DNA from: Meira nashicola
Lineage: Eukaryota > Basidiomycota > Exobasidiomycetes > Exobasidiales > Brachybasidiaceae
NCBI GenBank assembly: GCA_001600355.1
Contig: BCJU01000004.1
Span: 1,798,001-1,862,000, forward strand
DNA: 64,000 bases
Direction: 5' to 3'
In this document: one piece after another, positions 9,546 to 18,444 of the stretch
Numbering within the stretch: position 1 is the first letter of the stretch
How the letters are laid out: each line of letters opens with the position of its first letter
Program-made: the position numbers and the translations under genes
Notes under the pieces: model-generated
Database searches by the model: none
What the model was told of the DNA's origin: nothing
Seen by the model: the letters and a program-made list of their open reading frames with translations, nothing else

Positions 9546-11573
9546 TTATGCGATAGACGCTGAAGGTCTTCTTGTAGCCGCAAATCCTACTAAAGAAGTT
9601 GCTGCACCTGTGAAATCACCCGCTCTCATTGATGCTGCCGCCTGGCTTGCCAAAGAAGGCATAGTCGTAGATTTGTTCCATCGATAAGGATTATTTGACG
9701 AAGCCGAATGATCATTTTGATTTTGATATTGATTGTAATTATTATTCATTGAAGAAGTAGAATAAGAGTTATGATATTCAGATTGTCGATTTTGATTGCT
9801 CATTGTTTGCCTGGAATCATACATTCCAGAAGCAGCTGTACTCGAACGATCTTCACCTTCTCCATCACTTTGCTCTTCCTCATCCCCTCCGTATTCTTCA
9901 TCACGGTCTCCAGCAGCGTCTGATCTTGAATGATCTGTATGTCCATCATCTCCTCCGCCGCTCTTGCGTACATGACCATCGTGATCATTGTTATTTCCTC
10001 TACCTCCTCCATTTCCACCTTTCTTGTCTTTTCCACATCCTTTTACCAAAACATGTCTCTTCAATGCATCCTTTCTGCTGAAACTTTTGCCGCACCAAGT
10101 GCATGGATAAGGACGAACGCTTAAATGTCCTCTTTGATGTCTTTTCAAATCATGATTACGTGCAAATCGTGCGGGACATTGACTGCAAGCAAATATTCTT
10201 GGTTGACTGCTCAACACACGCGGTGCTGATCTTGGCCTTTTACCATTGATCGACATGAGATGATCATCGGGTCCCATAGACAAGCCATATCCCATTTGAC
10301 GTGATACCATGCCATATGCGTGCGGATTATCGTGTTGTTCATATCTACCATAAATGTTTGGACCAGGTCCTCCAGGAATACCGCTGTATCGGTTTGCATT
10401 GTGCATTCCAGGATGGCCGTTTGCCAAAGATGCATGACTGTGATGACTATAGTAAGGTTCTTCAGGGAATTGAGGAGGTCTTTGAGCAGCCATTCCAGGA
10501 TGCTGATAATTACTGAATCCAGCCGTAGATTGTTGTCCTTCATCGGAAGGTTCAGATCTCTTTGTTCCTGCATAAGATCCACCATTTGTCCAATTTGATG
10601 CACCGGCAGAACGTGGTGCTCCGCCCGGATGTGTAGCAGAATTTGTATAATAGTATCCCGCACCGTCATCAGACATTCTTACAGCCCCTGATCTAGAATA
10701 ATCTGTTGCATCGCCAGAAGGACCGGATGGATGACCATTGTTGTAAGATGAAGGAGCTTGCAAGGATGCCAAAGCGGCAGTTGGATTGGCACCGTTTGCC
10801 GGTAATGTTGGCCTCCTTTCTGCTAACCCGGCCAAACTTGGCGGTGGTAGATGAATGTCTGGTCCAGGAGGAACGTGATTAGAATGACCAAGAGAAAAAC
10901 TCGGTCGTTTTCCTAGCGTTGGTGAAGGTCCACGACTTGGAATGTCCTCTTCATTCTGTAGTAATCTGATCGGCGGGAAAGGCAATGAAGGACCTGAACT
11001 CGCACCGCTCACTGCACCACGTCGCATAGGAACCGCTGAATCGAGAGGCGGAAGTGTGATTTCTCCCATGCTACCCATTCCACCTTGTCTTGATCGGGGT
11101 GGTAAGATTGGTGATGTGTAAGGGGATGAATTTCGAGAAGAAGATGGCTCAGGTATGGTGCCAGAAGTTGTTTGTTGATCCGCAGTTATATCAATCTTTG
11201 GCAAAGCCAGCGAATCTCGTCTTTTTTCTGGATGATCTTTTGATGAAAACTCGTCAGCGAACAAGTTTGGAAAAGGCTGAGAAACGTCTGTAGATATTGA
11301 TGATTGAAAGACAGACTGAGAATCTGGATGTTGTTCTTCGAACGTTTTTTGTTGTAAAAAAGACGGGCTGGATTCTTCCGCGTTCTCGGCAGATGGAAAA
11401 CCTTGAATAGATGAAGAAGTTGGAGATCCTTGTTGTGAAAAGGTATCTGTCGTAACGCTAAACGAGACTGGATTTCGTTGAGGCGATATGGATGACGATA
11501 TCGAACTCGAACCTGGACCGTTTAGATGATGATGATGATGGTGGTGCTGTTGAGCAGATCGCGTTGGAGACAT
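9546..11573 (-). CDS. Two-finger C2H2 zinc-finger transcription factor
   Basis: 675 residues, one exon. Two adjacent C2H2 fingers lie at about residues 460-515: FACSQCPARFARNHDLKRHQ then PYPCTWCGKSFSRKDALKRH, joined by a short linker. Everything else is low-complexity: a His run near residues 10-16, Ser/Pro/Gln-rich stretches before the fingers, and Gly/Asp/Glu/Ser-rich and Asn/Tyr/Gln-rich stretches after. By family this is a sequence-specific nuclear regulator. The paired LKRH fingers resemble Crz1- and Msn2-class fungal factors, but no calcineurin-docking or other defining motif was recognised, so I give no symbol. The 5' side is followed by more than 2 kb of non-coding DNA, as for the other regulators in this window. 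Confidence 0.85.
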   Translation of the reverse strand: MSPTRSAQQHHHHHHHLNGPGSSSISSSISPQRNPVSFSVTTDTFSQQGSPTSSSIQGFPSAENAEESSPSFLQQKTFEEQHPDSQSVFQSSISTDVSQPFPNLFADEFSSKDHPEKRRDSLALPKIDITADQQTTSGTIPEPSSSRNSSPYTSPILPPRSRQGGMGSMGEITLPPLDSAVPMRRGAVSGASSGPSLPFPPIRLLQNEEDIPSRGPSPTLGKRPSFSLGHSNHVPPGPDIHLPPPSLAGLAERRPTLPANGANPTAALASLQAPSSYNNGHPSGPSGDATDYSRSGAVRMSDDGAGYYYTNSATHPGGAPRSAGASNWTNGGSYAGTKRSEPSDEGQQSTAGFSNYQHPGMAAQRPPQFPEEPYYSHHSHASLANGHPGMHNANRYSGIPGGPGPNIYGRYEQHDNPHAYGMVSRQMGYGLSMGPDDHLMSINGKRPRSAPRVLSSQPRIFACSQCPARFARNHDLKRHQRGHLSVRPYPCTWCGKSFSRKDALKRHVLVKGCGKDKKGGNGGGRGNNNDHDGHVRKSGGGDDGHTDHSRSDAAGDRDEEYGGDEEEQSDGEGEDRSSTAASGMYDSRQTMSNQNRQSEYHNSYSTSSMNNNYNQYQNQNDHSASSNNPYRWNKSTTMPSLASQAAASMRAGDFTGAATSLVGFAATRRPSASIA

Positions 11574-13680
11574 GATCGTGAATCTTGGAGAAATCGCGAT
11601 TACCGGCAGATTCTCTTTGCTGGATAAAGGTACAAAAGATATGCAATTGAACTGTCTCTTGTAGAGATGTTAATGAAGATTTTTGTTAGAGAAAGTATGT
11701 ATGTATGCAGGAACTCCTCTTTAATTACTGATGTGGCTTGAAAATAAGAGGAGAGAGAGGTAGAAATTGGCCGGTAAAGCAGACAACGATGCCAAAGGAG
11801 AACTCCGATCTTGATGAAGGTACGAATAATTTTTGGGGAATAATTGGGTCTTTTCGTATTTGCAATACGGTTATTCCGTATGCGTCGTGTGTATGATGAA
11901 GTCTGTTGTATGTCGAGCAGACACAAAGAAGTGTTTTTCCTGTCCGTTGCTTCCCGTCGGAATTTGACTGTGGACGAATTTCGGTGAGGTATTAATTTTT
12001 TGAGTTTGATATTGTTTATGCGAAAGATGAGTATTTTATCCTTGATTTTCTTGATCGCTTCTCAAAATGTATGTCAGATATATGCATGCATGCAAGTAAA
12101 CGTCAATGTTCCAGTATGCGAAAAGAAGAGTATCGTAACAGGGTATCTAAGAAACGCATATATTCGTAAAAAACAAAGTTGCTTTGATGTAGGAATTCAC
12201 GGGGAAGTAAGGAGATTGCCTAGACTTGAGGATTGGAGATCGATCGAACGTAGAAAGTCCACGGATTGAAGAAAATGCAGCAATGAGACTCTTGCTCGAA
12301 TAACTTTTATCCCAAATGAAATTGCGTACGGAATGCTAGTTCAAGGGCGTAAATGCACGAAGAGAGTAGGTAATCGAAAGAGAGCTCTTTCTTGAAGATG
12401 AGACGTACGTACGTGATCAAAGATGAAAAGAGGGAAAAACAAATAAAATAACGTAAAAACAGACATTTGAATGCGGGAAATGCACGTCTGCAGACTTTTG
12501 ATAAAAAAGGGCAAAAGTGTGGTGAAGTGCGCGTGTTATTGCTGTGGCTTTTTTTTTATCATGTGCGAAGTCTTTTTTTACCCTAAAGAAAAAGAAAAGC
12601 ACTTTAACAGTATTTTTCTTGAGGCGTTGAGGGGCAAGCGCTGCGCGTTCCTGATTTTATTTTATTATTATTTTTTCTCTAGATCGAAGTGCCGCACTGT
12701 GCAAAACTACGAAAAAAAGGGCGCCGCAGGTTGACTGATGGAATGGCGTACGCACATCAGTCAAAGGCAAAATTAAGGAGGTTTTTTATTTCTTTTTTCT
12801 TTTTTTATTCGGTTTAATTTGTGGCTGATTAAAGAACCTTTCATAATATGCATTTCATTTCATTTACGTACAGCCGCATGGCATTTCGATGAAAGAATGA
12901 GAACGTTACCGATGAGACTCTTTTCGAGATGTATGTATTCCAGTTGCTGCTTACTTTCGAAGGGTATACATACGTATGTAAGACAAGATGCGCCGGCGCA
13001 ATTTGCTTTTCCAAAATCGGGGTTTAGGTGCCTGACTAGACGAAAAATTCGCGTAAACCCCACAGAGACTTTAAATATATATTCTAGCCCTTCTATAAAT
13101 TTGTGTAATACTGCCAACGATTATCACCCAAAAGGAAGCAATTAATCACACAGCCCCTAAATTATGAAACAATGACATCACATGAACACACTTATCTTAA
13201 GTAATCCATTTCTTCTGAACTTTATTTCAATGCAAAGATGACCGAGGGTAGTGTTTTTATTCTGCAATGTTGTGGCTTTCGCGTGCATTGCAGTAGACTG
13301 TTTTACTCGCGCGCAATTCGTTGTTAAGGCACGCAAAATAACAGCCTGTTAAGGTCTTTGACATTAAATATGCTACTCTACGAGAATAAGATCTTGTCCG
13401 TACTCATTGTTCTTTCTCTCCGTGCACAAGAAGTTGATGGTGGTGAGGTTCGTAGGCCTGCTCGTTTAAATAGTCGGAAATTAGATCCCTATTGTTACTT
13501 TAAACAACGTGGCTTCAGAACCTGCCTGTCCAAATCAAGCCACCCATTCAGGGTCTTTTTGATGTTCATCTCCTCGGACTTGATACGTTTTATTGTTCTT
13601 CTGATAATCATCATCTTTTATTGTTTTCATGAAAAGAAAGGTGAACTGTGTTTGACGCGTGAAAAAAGTGCAAAAATAAA
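11574..13680. other. Long non-coding stretch upstream of the C2H2 gene
   Basis: 2.1 kb with no confidently coding ORF. It contains T-runs and repeated alternating motifs of the kind GTATGTATG, ATGCATGCATG, ACGTACGTACGT and ACATACGTATGT. One small ORF at 12021-12269 (82 codons) begins with a hydrophobic, signal-like stretch and has four Cys; I do not call it a gene. It probably holds the promoter and leader of the C2H2 gene. Confidence 0.5.
13672..13676 (-). terminator. Pol III T5 terminator of tRNA-Gly
   Basis: An A5 run on the plus strand reads T5 on the minus strand, starting 5 nt after the tRNA discriminator base. This is a normal Pol III stop signal. Confidence 0.7.
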
Positions 13681-13770
13681 TGCAATAACGGCGAATCGAA
13701 CGCCGGCCGCATCGAATTTACGCAATCTGCTGATTGGCAACGATGCATTCTACCACTGAACCATTATTGC
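13681..13770 (-). tRNA. tRNA-Gly (anticodon GCC) with a 19-nt intron
   Basis: Read on the minus strand, a full cloverleaf forms. The acceptor GCAATAA pairs perfectly with TTATTGC, with discriminator A. The D arm is GTTC-AGTGGTA-GAAT. The anticodon stem CATCG/CGATG encloses loop bases TTGCCA with anticodon GCC. The T arm is CGGCG-TTCGATT-CGCCG, a perfect 5-bp stem. The anticodon loop is interrupted after position 37 by about 19 nt (ATCAGCAGATTGCGTAAAT), the canonical site for tRNA introns removed by the SEN endonuclease. The mature tRNA is 71 nt before CCA addition. The internal A and B boxes are intact and a T5 terminator follows. Confidence 0.93.
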
Positions 13771-13939
13771 TGATTTGATATAGTGAATCGGCAAGCTTAA
13801 CCGTATATATACTGTGCAAATATTTGGACGAAATATGCTTCGTTATTCAACCATTTCAAAACTTTCTCTCTTTTTAATCATTCGCATAAAGAATCAATAT
13901 ATGTTTAAGAAACTATAAGAGAACATACATTCTTTCAAT

Positions 13940-14473
13940 TTAACCTACGATCGGGGTACGTTTATTATTAACGCAATTGATCAAAATTACTGGACCAGGA
14001 TCGACGAAAGTTTTAGCTTCTGAATGTAATGGAGTATCGCTTGGTTCGCTTCCGAATCCATAAAATGCATTTGGATTATGATTATATGCAGTAAAGCTCA
14101 TATCCACTGTTGGTTTACCTGTATCATCATCGATATAAAGATCAATATGAATAGAATCTCCTGTTATTGAAGTTGGATCATCTCCTTTACGACAAGTTGC
14201 TAAAATAGATTGCTCTGTTGTATTATCAATCGTTGTTAAACATGGACCTGCAAGTTGATGAATATTGATTGAACCATAACGATGAAGTTGATTTTTACAT
14301 TGACCCGTTGCTCCATTATCCTCAGAATATTCTACCGTTTCACGATCGATTAAGGTATGAATAACAAACGTATTCTTTGGAATATCTTTAGGAATTTTTA
14401 AAGTGGAATTGTAATCCATTTGTGCGTTAGCAGCACTAAATAAAAAGATCAAAAAAGCATAAAGGAGTTGCAT
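13940..14473 (-). CDS. Small secreted four-cysteine protein, copy 1
   Basis: 177 residues with a signal peptide (about 1-17, ending AANA-Q). It belongs to a local tandem family with the pseudogene at 14692-15234 and the gene at 15442-16023. Shared landmarks are LKIPKDIPKNTFV near the mature N-terminus, four Cys in equivalent places (GQCKN, GPCL, ATCRK, LINCV), an aromatic-glycine FYGFG near the C-terminus, and ILINCVNNKRTPI at the end. I recognise no known family. Length, secretion signal and even Cys count fit a small extracellular protein, perhaps wall-associated or interacting with a host or competitor; this is inference. A TATA-like box and a CGG-N3-CCG site lie upstream. Confidence 0.8.
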   Translation of the reverse strand: MQLLYAFLIFLFSAANAQMDYNSTLKIPKDIPKNTFVIHTLIDRETVEYSEDNGATGQCKNQLHRYGSINIHQLAGPCLTTIDNTTEQSILATCRKGDDPTSITGDSIHIDLYIDDDTGKPTVDMSFTAYNHNPNAFYGFGSEPSDTPLHSEAKTFVDPGPVILINCVNNKRTPIVG

Positions 14474-14557
14474 GATGATTTGTTCAATAAAGAGATGTGG
14501 TGGTAAGAAGAAAAAAGAAGATCATAACTTTATTCTGTGCGGAATGTTATTCATTCA

Positions 14558-14566
14558 CGGCCTCCG
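14558..14566. promoter_or_regulatory. CGG-N3-CCG site upstream of four-Cys copy 1
   Basis: The sequence CGGCCTCCG sits 85-93 bp before the ATG. Inverted CGG triplets are the half-sites bound by Zn2Cys6 regulators. The same nonamer recurs upstream of copy 3 at 16162-16170. Function is inferred. Confidence 0.35.
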
Positions 14567-14580
14567 TCGACTAATTTCAC

Positions 14581-14590
14581 TAAATATATA
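14581..14590 (-). promoter_or_regulatory. TATA-like box upstream of four-Cys copy 1
   Basis: On the minus strand it reads TATATATTTA, 108-117 bp before the ATG at 14473. Confidence 0.4.
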
Positions 14591-14691
14591 GAAACATTCA
14601 TCGGCGCCAGAAGAAAGCATATTTTATATTAGCCATTTGCTGTCACGAGTCACTAAATTATAATTGTCAATACAAACTATAGTCTATGTTA

Positions 14692-15234
14692 TTAATAACT
14701 TGCAATCGGACCACGTTTATCATTAAAGCAATTAATCAGAATAGTTGAATCGGGTTCATTAAATGTCTTTTTCTCTGAGTGTAATGCACTTTCTTTTGAT
14801 TCATTTCCAAATCCATACCAAGCTTGAGGAATTTTATTTGATGAAGAAGTTACACTCATTCCAGCAAACGTTTTACTTTTTGTATCATCGAAATAAATAT
14901 GAATATGTACTTCGTCACCAGTATAAGGATTTTGATTATTTTGAGAATGACAACGAGCTTTAAGAAATCCTTCAGTTTCGTAATCAATTATGATTAAACA
15001 TGGACCTGCGAGTTAATTTGTGTTTTGAATATAATTCTTGCATTGACCTGTTGCAGTACCACCAACATCGAAATCTTCAAGATAATCTACTGTATTACGA
15101 TCATAAAGAGTATAAATCACAAACGTATTTTCTAGAATCGGATCTGGAATTGCTAAAGTTGAATTATATTCAAGACTTGCTTTTGTCCAAGATGAAAAAG
15201 TGAGAATAACAACCAATAAGAATACTAAACGCAT
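14692..15234 (-). pseudogene. Four-Cys family copy 2, interrupted by an in-frame TAA
   Basis: Starts with an ATG and a signal peptide and matches copies 1 and 3: LAIPDPILENTFVIYTL, then GTATGQCKN. At 15013-15015 an in-frame TAA ends the reading after 73 residues. The same frame then stays open for 106 more codons and carries the rest of the family pattern (LAGPC, an Arg-Cys, WYGFG, ILINCFNDKRGPI) up to the stop at 14692-14694. Copy 1 has a Gln immediately before LAGPC, so the TAA most simply comes from one CAA-to-TAA change. All four Cys codons are present. It is either a recent pseudogene, a readthrough gene, or a sequencing error. No frameshift is needed. Confidence 0.8.
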
Positions 15235-15328
15235 CTTGACGTAATTTTTGATGATGAAAGGAGTTGGTTGACAAAAGGATTATAGAATTTAGTCTCATTT
15301 ATCTTTTTAAGTAAGAAAAAAAAGCGGA

Positions 15329-15336
15329 GTTATATA
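15329..15336 (-). promoter_or_regulatory. TATA-like box upstream of four-Cys copy 2
   Basis: Minus-strand TATATAAC lies 95-102 bp before the copy 2 ATG. Its survival fits a recent loss of the coding frame. Confidence 0.4.
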
Positions 15337-15441
15337 GCCCCGTCAAATATATTTTATTCAGCCAAGTTAATTTAATCAGAAGAAAAAAATACAATCAAAT
15401 TAAAGTAATTCTTTCAAGCATATGAATTAGTATATTAATAC

Positions 15442-16023
15442 TTATGTATTATATTCCTTTGATGGAGTAGTTCTGATCGGGCTACGTTTATCATCAATGC
15501 AGTTGATCAAAATGGTTGAATCAGGATCTGTATAATCTTTTGATTCTTGAGTTAAAGGACCATTACCATTTCCGAATCCATACCAAGCATTTCCTGTTAC
15601 TTGAAAACTTGCAGTAGTTTTATTTGTATCTGAATCGATGTAAAGTTGAAAAGCAACTTTTGCGCCCGTTCTTACAGCTGAACTACCAACGACTCTACAT
15701 GTTGCAACAACATCTTGTTCACGTGTTGCACTGATTGGTAAAAGACATGGACTTGAAATAAAAACATTCTTTGGTTGAGGAGAATGATAAAGATGTAAAT
15801 ATTGCTTGCATACTCCATCTGCCGTTCCAGCTCCACCTTTAGCATCATAATCTGCTCCATAATCGACCGTATCTAAATTTTCAACAGTTTGAACTACAAA
15901 CGTATTCTTTGGAATACGTTTTGGAATTTTTAAACTTTTATCAACTGTAAGTTGACCATGTATTACTTGAAAAAGTGTAAAAGTAAGTACTAAAAAGTAT
16001 TGAATTAATTGTAAAAGTTGCAT
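15442..16023 (-). CDS. Small secreted four-cysteine protein, copy 3
   Basis: 193 residues with a signal peptide (about 1-23, ending VIHG-Q). It shares LKIPKRIPKNTFV, four Cys (GVCKQ, SPCLL, ATCRV, LINCI), NAWYGFG and ILINCIDDKRSPI with its two upstream neighbours. It differs by a short Gly/Ala insert before the first Cys and an extra C-terminal tail of about ten residues. Divergence from copy 1 is high outside the landmarks, so the duplication is not recent. No known domain recognised. Its promoter holds a TATA-like box at 16086-16093 and the same CGG-N3-CCG nonamer as copy 1. Confidence 0.8.
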   Translation of the reverse strand: MQLLQLIQYFLVLTFTLFQVIHGQLTVDKSLKIPKRIPKNTFVVQTVENLDTVDYGADYDAKGGAGTADGVCKQYLHLYHSPQPKNVFISSPCLLPISATREQDVVATCRVVGSSAVRTGAKVAFQLYIDSDTNKTTASFQVTGNAWYGFGNGNGPLTQESKDYTDPDSTILINCIDDKRSPIRTTPSKEYNT

Positions 16024-16085
16024 TGTGAGTGAATTGTTAGATGTTAGAAGTGCAAAGACAAGAGAAAAAAAATTATTAGTGAGGA

Positions 16086-16093
16086 TTTTTATA
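16086..16093 (-). promoter_or_regulatory. TATA box upstream of four-Cys copy 3
   Basis: Minus-strand TATAAAAA, 63-70 bp before the ATG at 16023. Confidence 0.5.
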
Positions 16094-16161
16094 TGATAAA
16101 AATAATATCACCGAATGAAGCACGGCAGTAGAAATTCTTCAAAAAGAAATAAAACACATTA

Positions 16162-16170
16162 CGGCCTCCG
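16162..16170. promoter_or_regulatory. CGG-N3-CCG site upstream of four-Cys copy 3
   Basis: CGGCCTCCG, identical to the site at 14558-14566 and 139-147 bp upstream of the ATG. The flanks extend the palindrome as TTACGG...CCGTAA. A Zn2Cys6 dimer site is a reasonable guess. Confidence 0.4.
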
Positions 16171-16677
16171 TAATCTTTATTACGTGTCCGATAAGCGCAA
16201 TTTATTACCTTATTTGTTTATCAGACCGCGATTTTTTATTTTAATGACCGTATGACCTTCTTAGGAAAGTTTACTGGCACCCATCACTTTCGTTCGAGAA
16301 GCATAAAATTAAATCTACATTATTAAATATGAAATATCAATCTTTTATACTTATTCACTCGGTGAGAGCTTGGAAGATATGATCTAATGCATGACTGTGT
16401 AGATGAAATATAGCATTTACTCTGACTGGGGCGTAAAGCGTCCTGCATAGTGCAGTGCCTGTTGCTTGCTGCATATTGGATTATTTCGGTGGGTCAAAAT
16501 CAATAGTCATATAACTTTGGCAAAATGCACCGGTTCTGAATTTCAAGTGTTTGTGGATCTGTTTTGCTTTTAAATAATCCGATCGAAGCATTGGGAAGAA
16601 TTGGCTTGCTTACCGCGCATACGATTTTAACGCAGAAGTAGAGATCCATCGACGTGTTATAAAGTGCATTTATTCAA

Positions 16678-16913
16678 TGGACTGTATGAGCGGCAAGGTT
16701 GATGGTTGCCGATTGATGGAAAAGCATATAGCCCACCAGTAAGCTTTGCTTGGGCTTGTTTGTGGAGAAATTGATTTTGCCATTGTTGCATAGGTTGGGA
16801 CAGCAAGTGTTCCATCGGGTACTGTCGGATGGACTGAATGGGTGGTAGAACTGATGGTTGTCACTTGACAAAAAGCGTGTAGTCCATCGGTAAGGTCAGC
16901 TTGACGTTTGTTC
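16678..16913. repeat. Diverged direct duplication (two ~85-bp copies, 152-bp offset)
   Basis: Copy A is 16678-16762 and copy B is 16830-16913. Most differences by eye are C/T or A/G changes, suggesting an old duplication. No terminal repeats or ORF identify it as a transposon. Confidence 0.5.
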
Positions 16914-17107
16914 AAATTCTACAAGAAGAAGCTAATCGCATGAATGAAATTCAATAAAACCCAATTCTCGCATTCCCAACTTCTACTTTCTTCCCGCCAT
17001 CATTAAAAATCATCCTTTTTTTGAGACATCGTTCACTCGAACCATACTTCGCTTTACCGCACACTTCATTACCATCTTCTTTTGTCACCAGACTTCATCT
17101 TCCAAAC

Positions 17108-18160
17108 ATGTTCATCTTCATTTCTCACGACGTGATCCTTCAAATCTGCGATGCAGTCAANTTNATGTATCGCAAAGTTCAAGACTTTTTCAAAGTCGCT
17201 TCAAAACCATTTGCTACTCAAGAAGCCACAGCAAACGCAACAGTTCCACAACAACAACAAGATTTGCCAGATTCGCTCCCAAAAAATACAGCAGACAAGA
17301 TGCTCGTACAATTTGTTGCGCTTTCCATCAAAGTTCAAGCAACAATCAAATTCGTTCACCATGAAACGAACAAGCTTACGATTTGGGATCGAGTAGGCAA
17401 TCTGAACTCTCTGTGCAAGGTTATTGGTGGCCAATCGATCTGTTTGGCAATCAATTACATGAAAATCAAGCAATTCTTCTTGCTTTCCAACGCAATGGAT
17501 TTGAACTACACAACAAACTCACCTTGGAAGAAGAACACATCTTTGTGCAAAAGCATTCCTTCTTTTCTCGCTTCTTTCGCTGTTTGGTATCAAGGTTTCA
17601 TCAAGTATGATCAAGTACATCATTTGCTGTTGTCGCACGATCAATGTATGCGCATTTCTGTTGATCAATTACAGCAAGCCGATATGAAACCTCAACGTCA
17701 ATTCATCATTTCCAAAAGTGGAGAACGTGCCAATTATGAAACCGGTCTGATCATTGCCGGTCAAGCAGGAACAAATTGTCAACATGCACAATCAAACAAT
17801 CAGAGTAAGTACAGTCGATCAACATTCGCCGATCAACTAACATTTGTCAAACAGCCAGCATTCGCCAATCAATCAACACTTGCCAATCATCAAGCATTCG
17901 CCAATCTATCAACACTTTCCAATCATCAAGCATTCGACAATCAAACAACATTCGCCAATCAATCAACATTCGACAATAAATCAACATTCGCCAATCAATC
18001 AGCATTCGATAATCAACCAACATTCGCTAATCAATCAACAATCAACAATCGCCGGCATTCGATAAGTCAAAATGCTTTCCGACCCGTTTCACTCGCTTCT
18101 TTGGCTTTTTGGTATCAATTCTTCTACAATCCTCAAGTAATTTCAATCGAAATCTTCTGA
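17108..18160 (+). CDS. Hypothetical ORF with hexapeptide repeats and two ambiguous codons
   Basis: An ATG-started frame of 350 codons; no family recognised. Residues 1-235 have mixed composition. The next ~78 residues are 13 copies of a six-residue repeat, consensus STFANQ. A short motif recurs on both sides of the array: SFLASFAVWYQ and SLASLAFWYQ. The bases at 17161 and 17164 are N; both fall at third codon positions (AAN, TTN). A good splice donor, GTAAGTAC, lies at 17805-17812 just before the array, so the array may be intronic and the true protein shorter. A second frame is also open through the array, as expected of an 18-nt repeat. Real, degenerate or spliced gene cannot be decided from sequence. 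Confidence 0.3.
   Translation: MFIFISHDVILQICDAVXXMYRKVQDFFKVASKPFATQEATANATVPQQQQDLPDSLPKNTADKMLVQFVALSIKVQATIKFVHHETNKLTIWDRVGNLNSLCKVIGGQSICLAINYMKIKQFFLLSNAMDLNYTTNSPWKKNTSLCKSIPSFLASFAVWYQGFIKYDQVHHLLLSHDQCMRISVDQLQQADMKPQRQFIISKSGERANYETGLIIAGQAGTNCQHAQSNNQSKYSRSTFADQLTFVKQPAFANQSTLANHQAFANLSTLSNHQAFDNQTTFANQSTFDNKSTFANQSAFDNQPTFANQSTINNRRHSISQNAFRPVSLASLAFWYQFFYNPQVISIEIF
17819..18052 (+). repeat. 18-nt minisatellite, 13 units
   Basis: Thirteen contiguous, imperfect units of TCAACATTCGCCAATCAA with no length change, so the reading frame is preserved throughout. Unit differences are scattered substitutions (for example GCC/GAC and CAA/CAT). The last unit is the most diverged. Confidence 0.9.
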
Positions 18161-18444
18161 TCAAGCAAGCAAACAGGTAATCATGGTAAGTACAAAGTCC
18201 GCGAAACGGTCTGACCAGCGGTGATCCAGAGCACCTTCTGAATGAAAGGTCTATGACGGCATCTTCTGTGCTCGAAGATGTTTGATGGGCCGAGTAAAAC
18301 AAAAGTGGGTCATTGTGAAGTCGGACTGGGAAGGATGATTTGAGTTGATGGCATGGTGCTGGTCACTAATGTTGTTGGCAAAGAAGATCTCCTTCTTCAA
18401 AGACTTGGTCAACATTCAAGCTCTCTACGATCATCAAAGCAATC

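Larger units (their letters stand above)
16024..17107. other. Non-coding stretch containing a diverged duplication
   Basis: Promoter of copy 3 (to about 16200), then about 900 bp without a convincing gene. At 16678-16762 and 16830-16913 two segments of about 85 bp align over most of their length (shared TGGACTG, TGATGGTTG, AAAAGC and GTAAG blocks, with many transitions), offset by 152 bp. Confidence 0.5.

Noticed and set aside
13358..13759. 133-codon ORF upstream of the secreted family.
   Set aside because: Its 3' end runs antisense through the tRNA-Gly gene, it has no family resemblance, and its composition is that of the AT-rich spacer.
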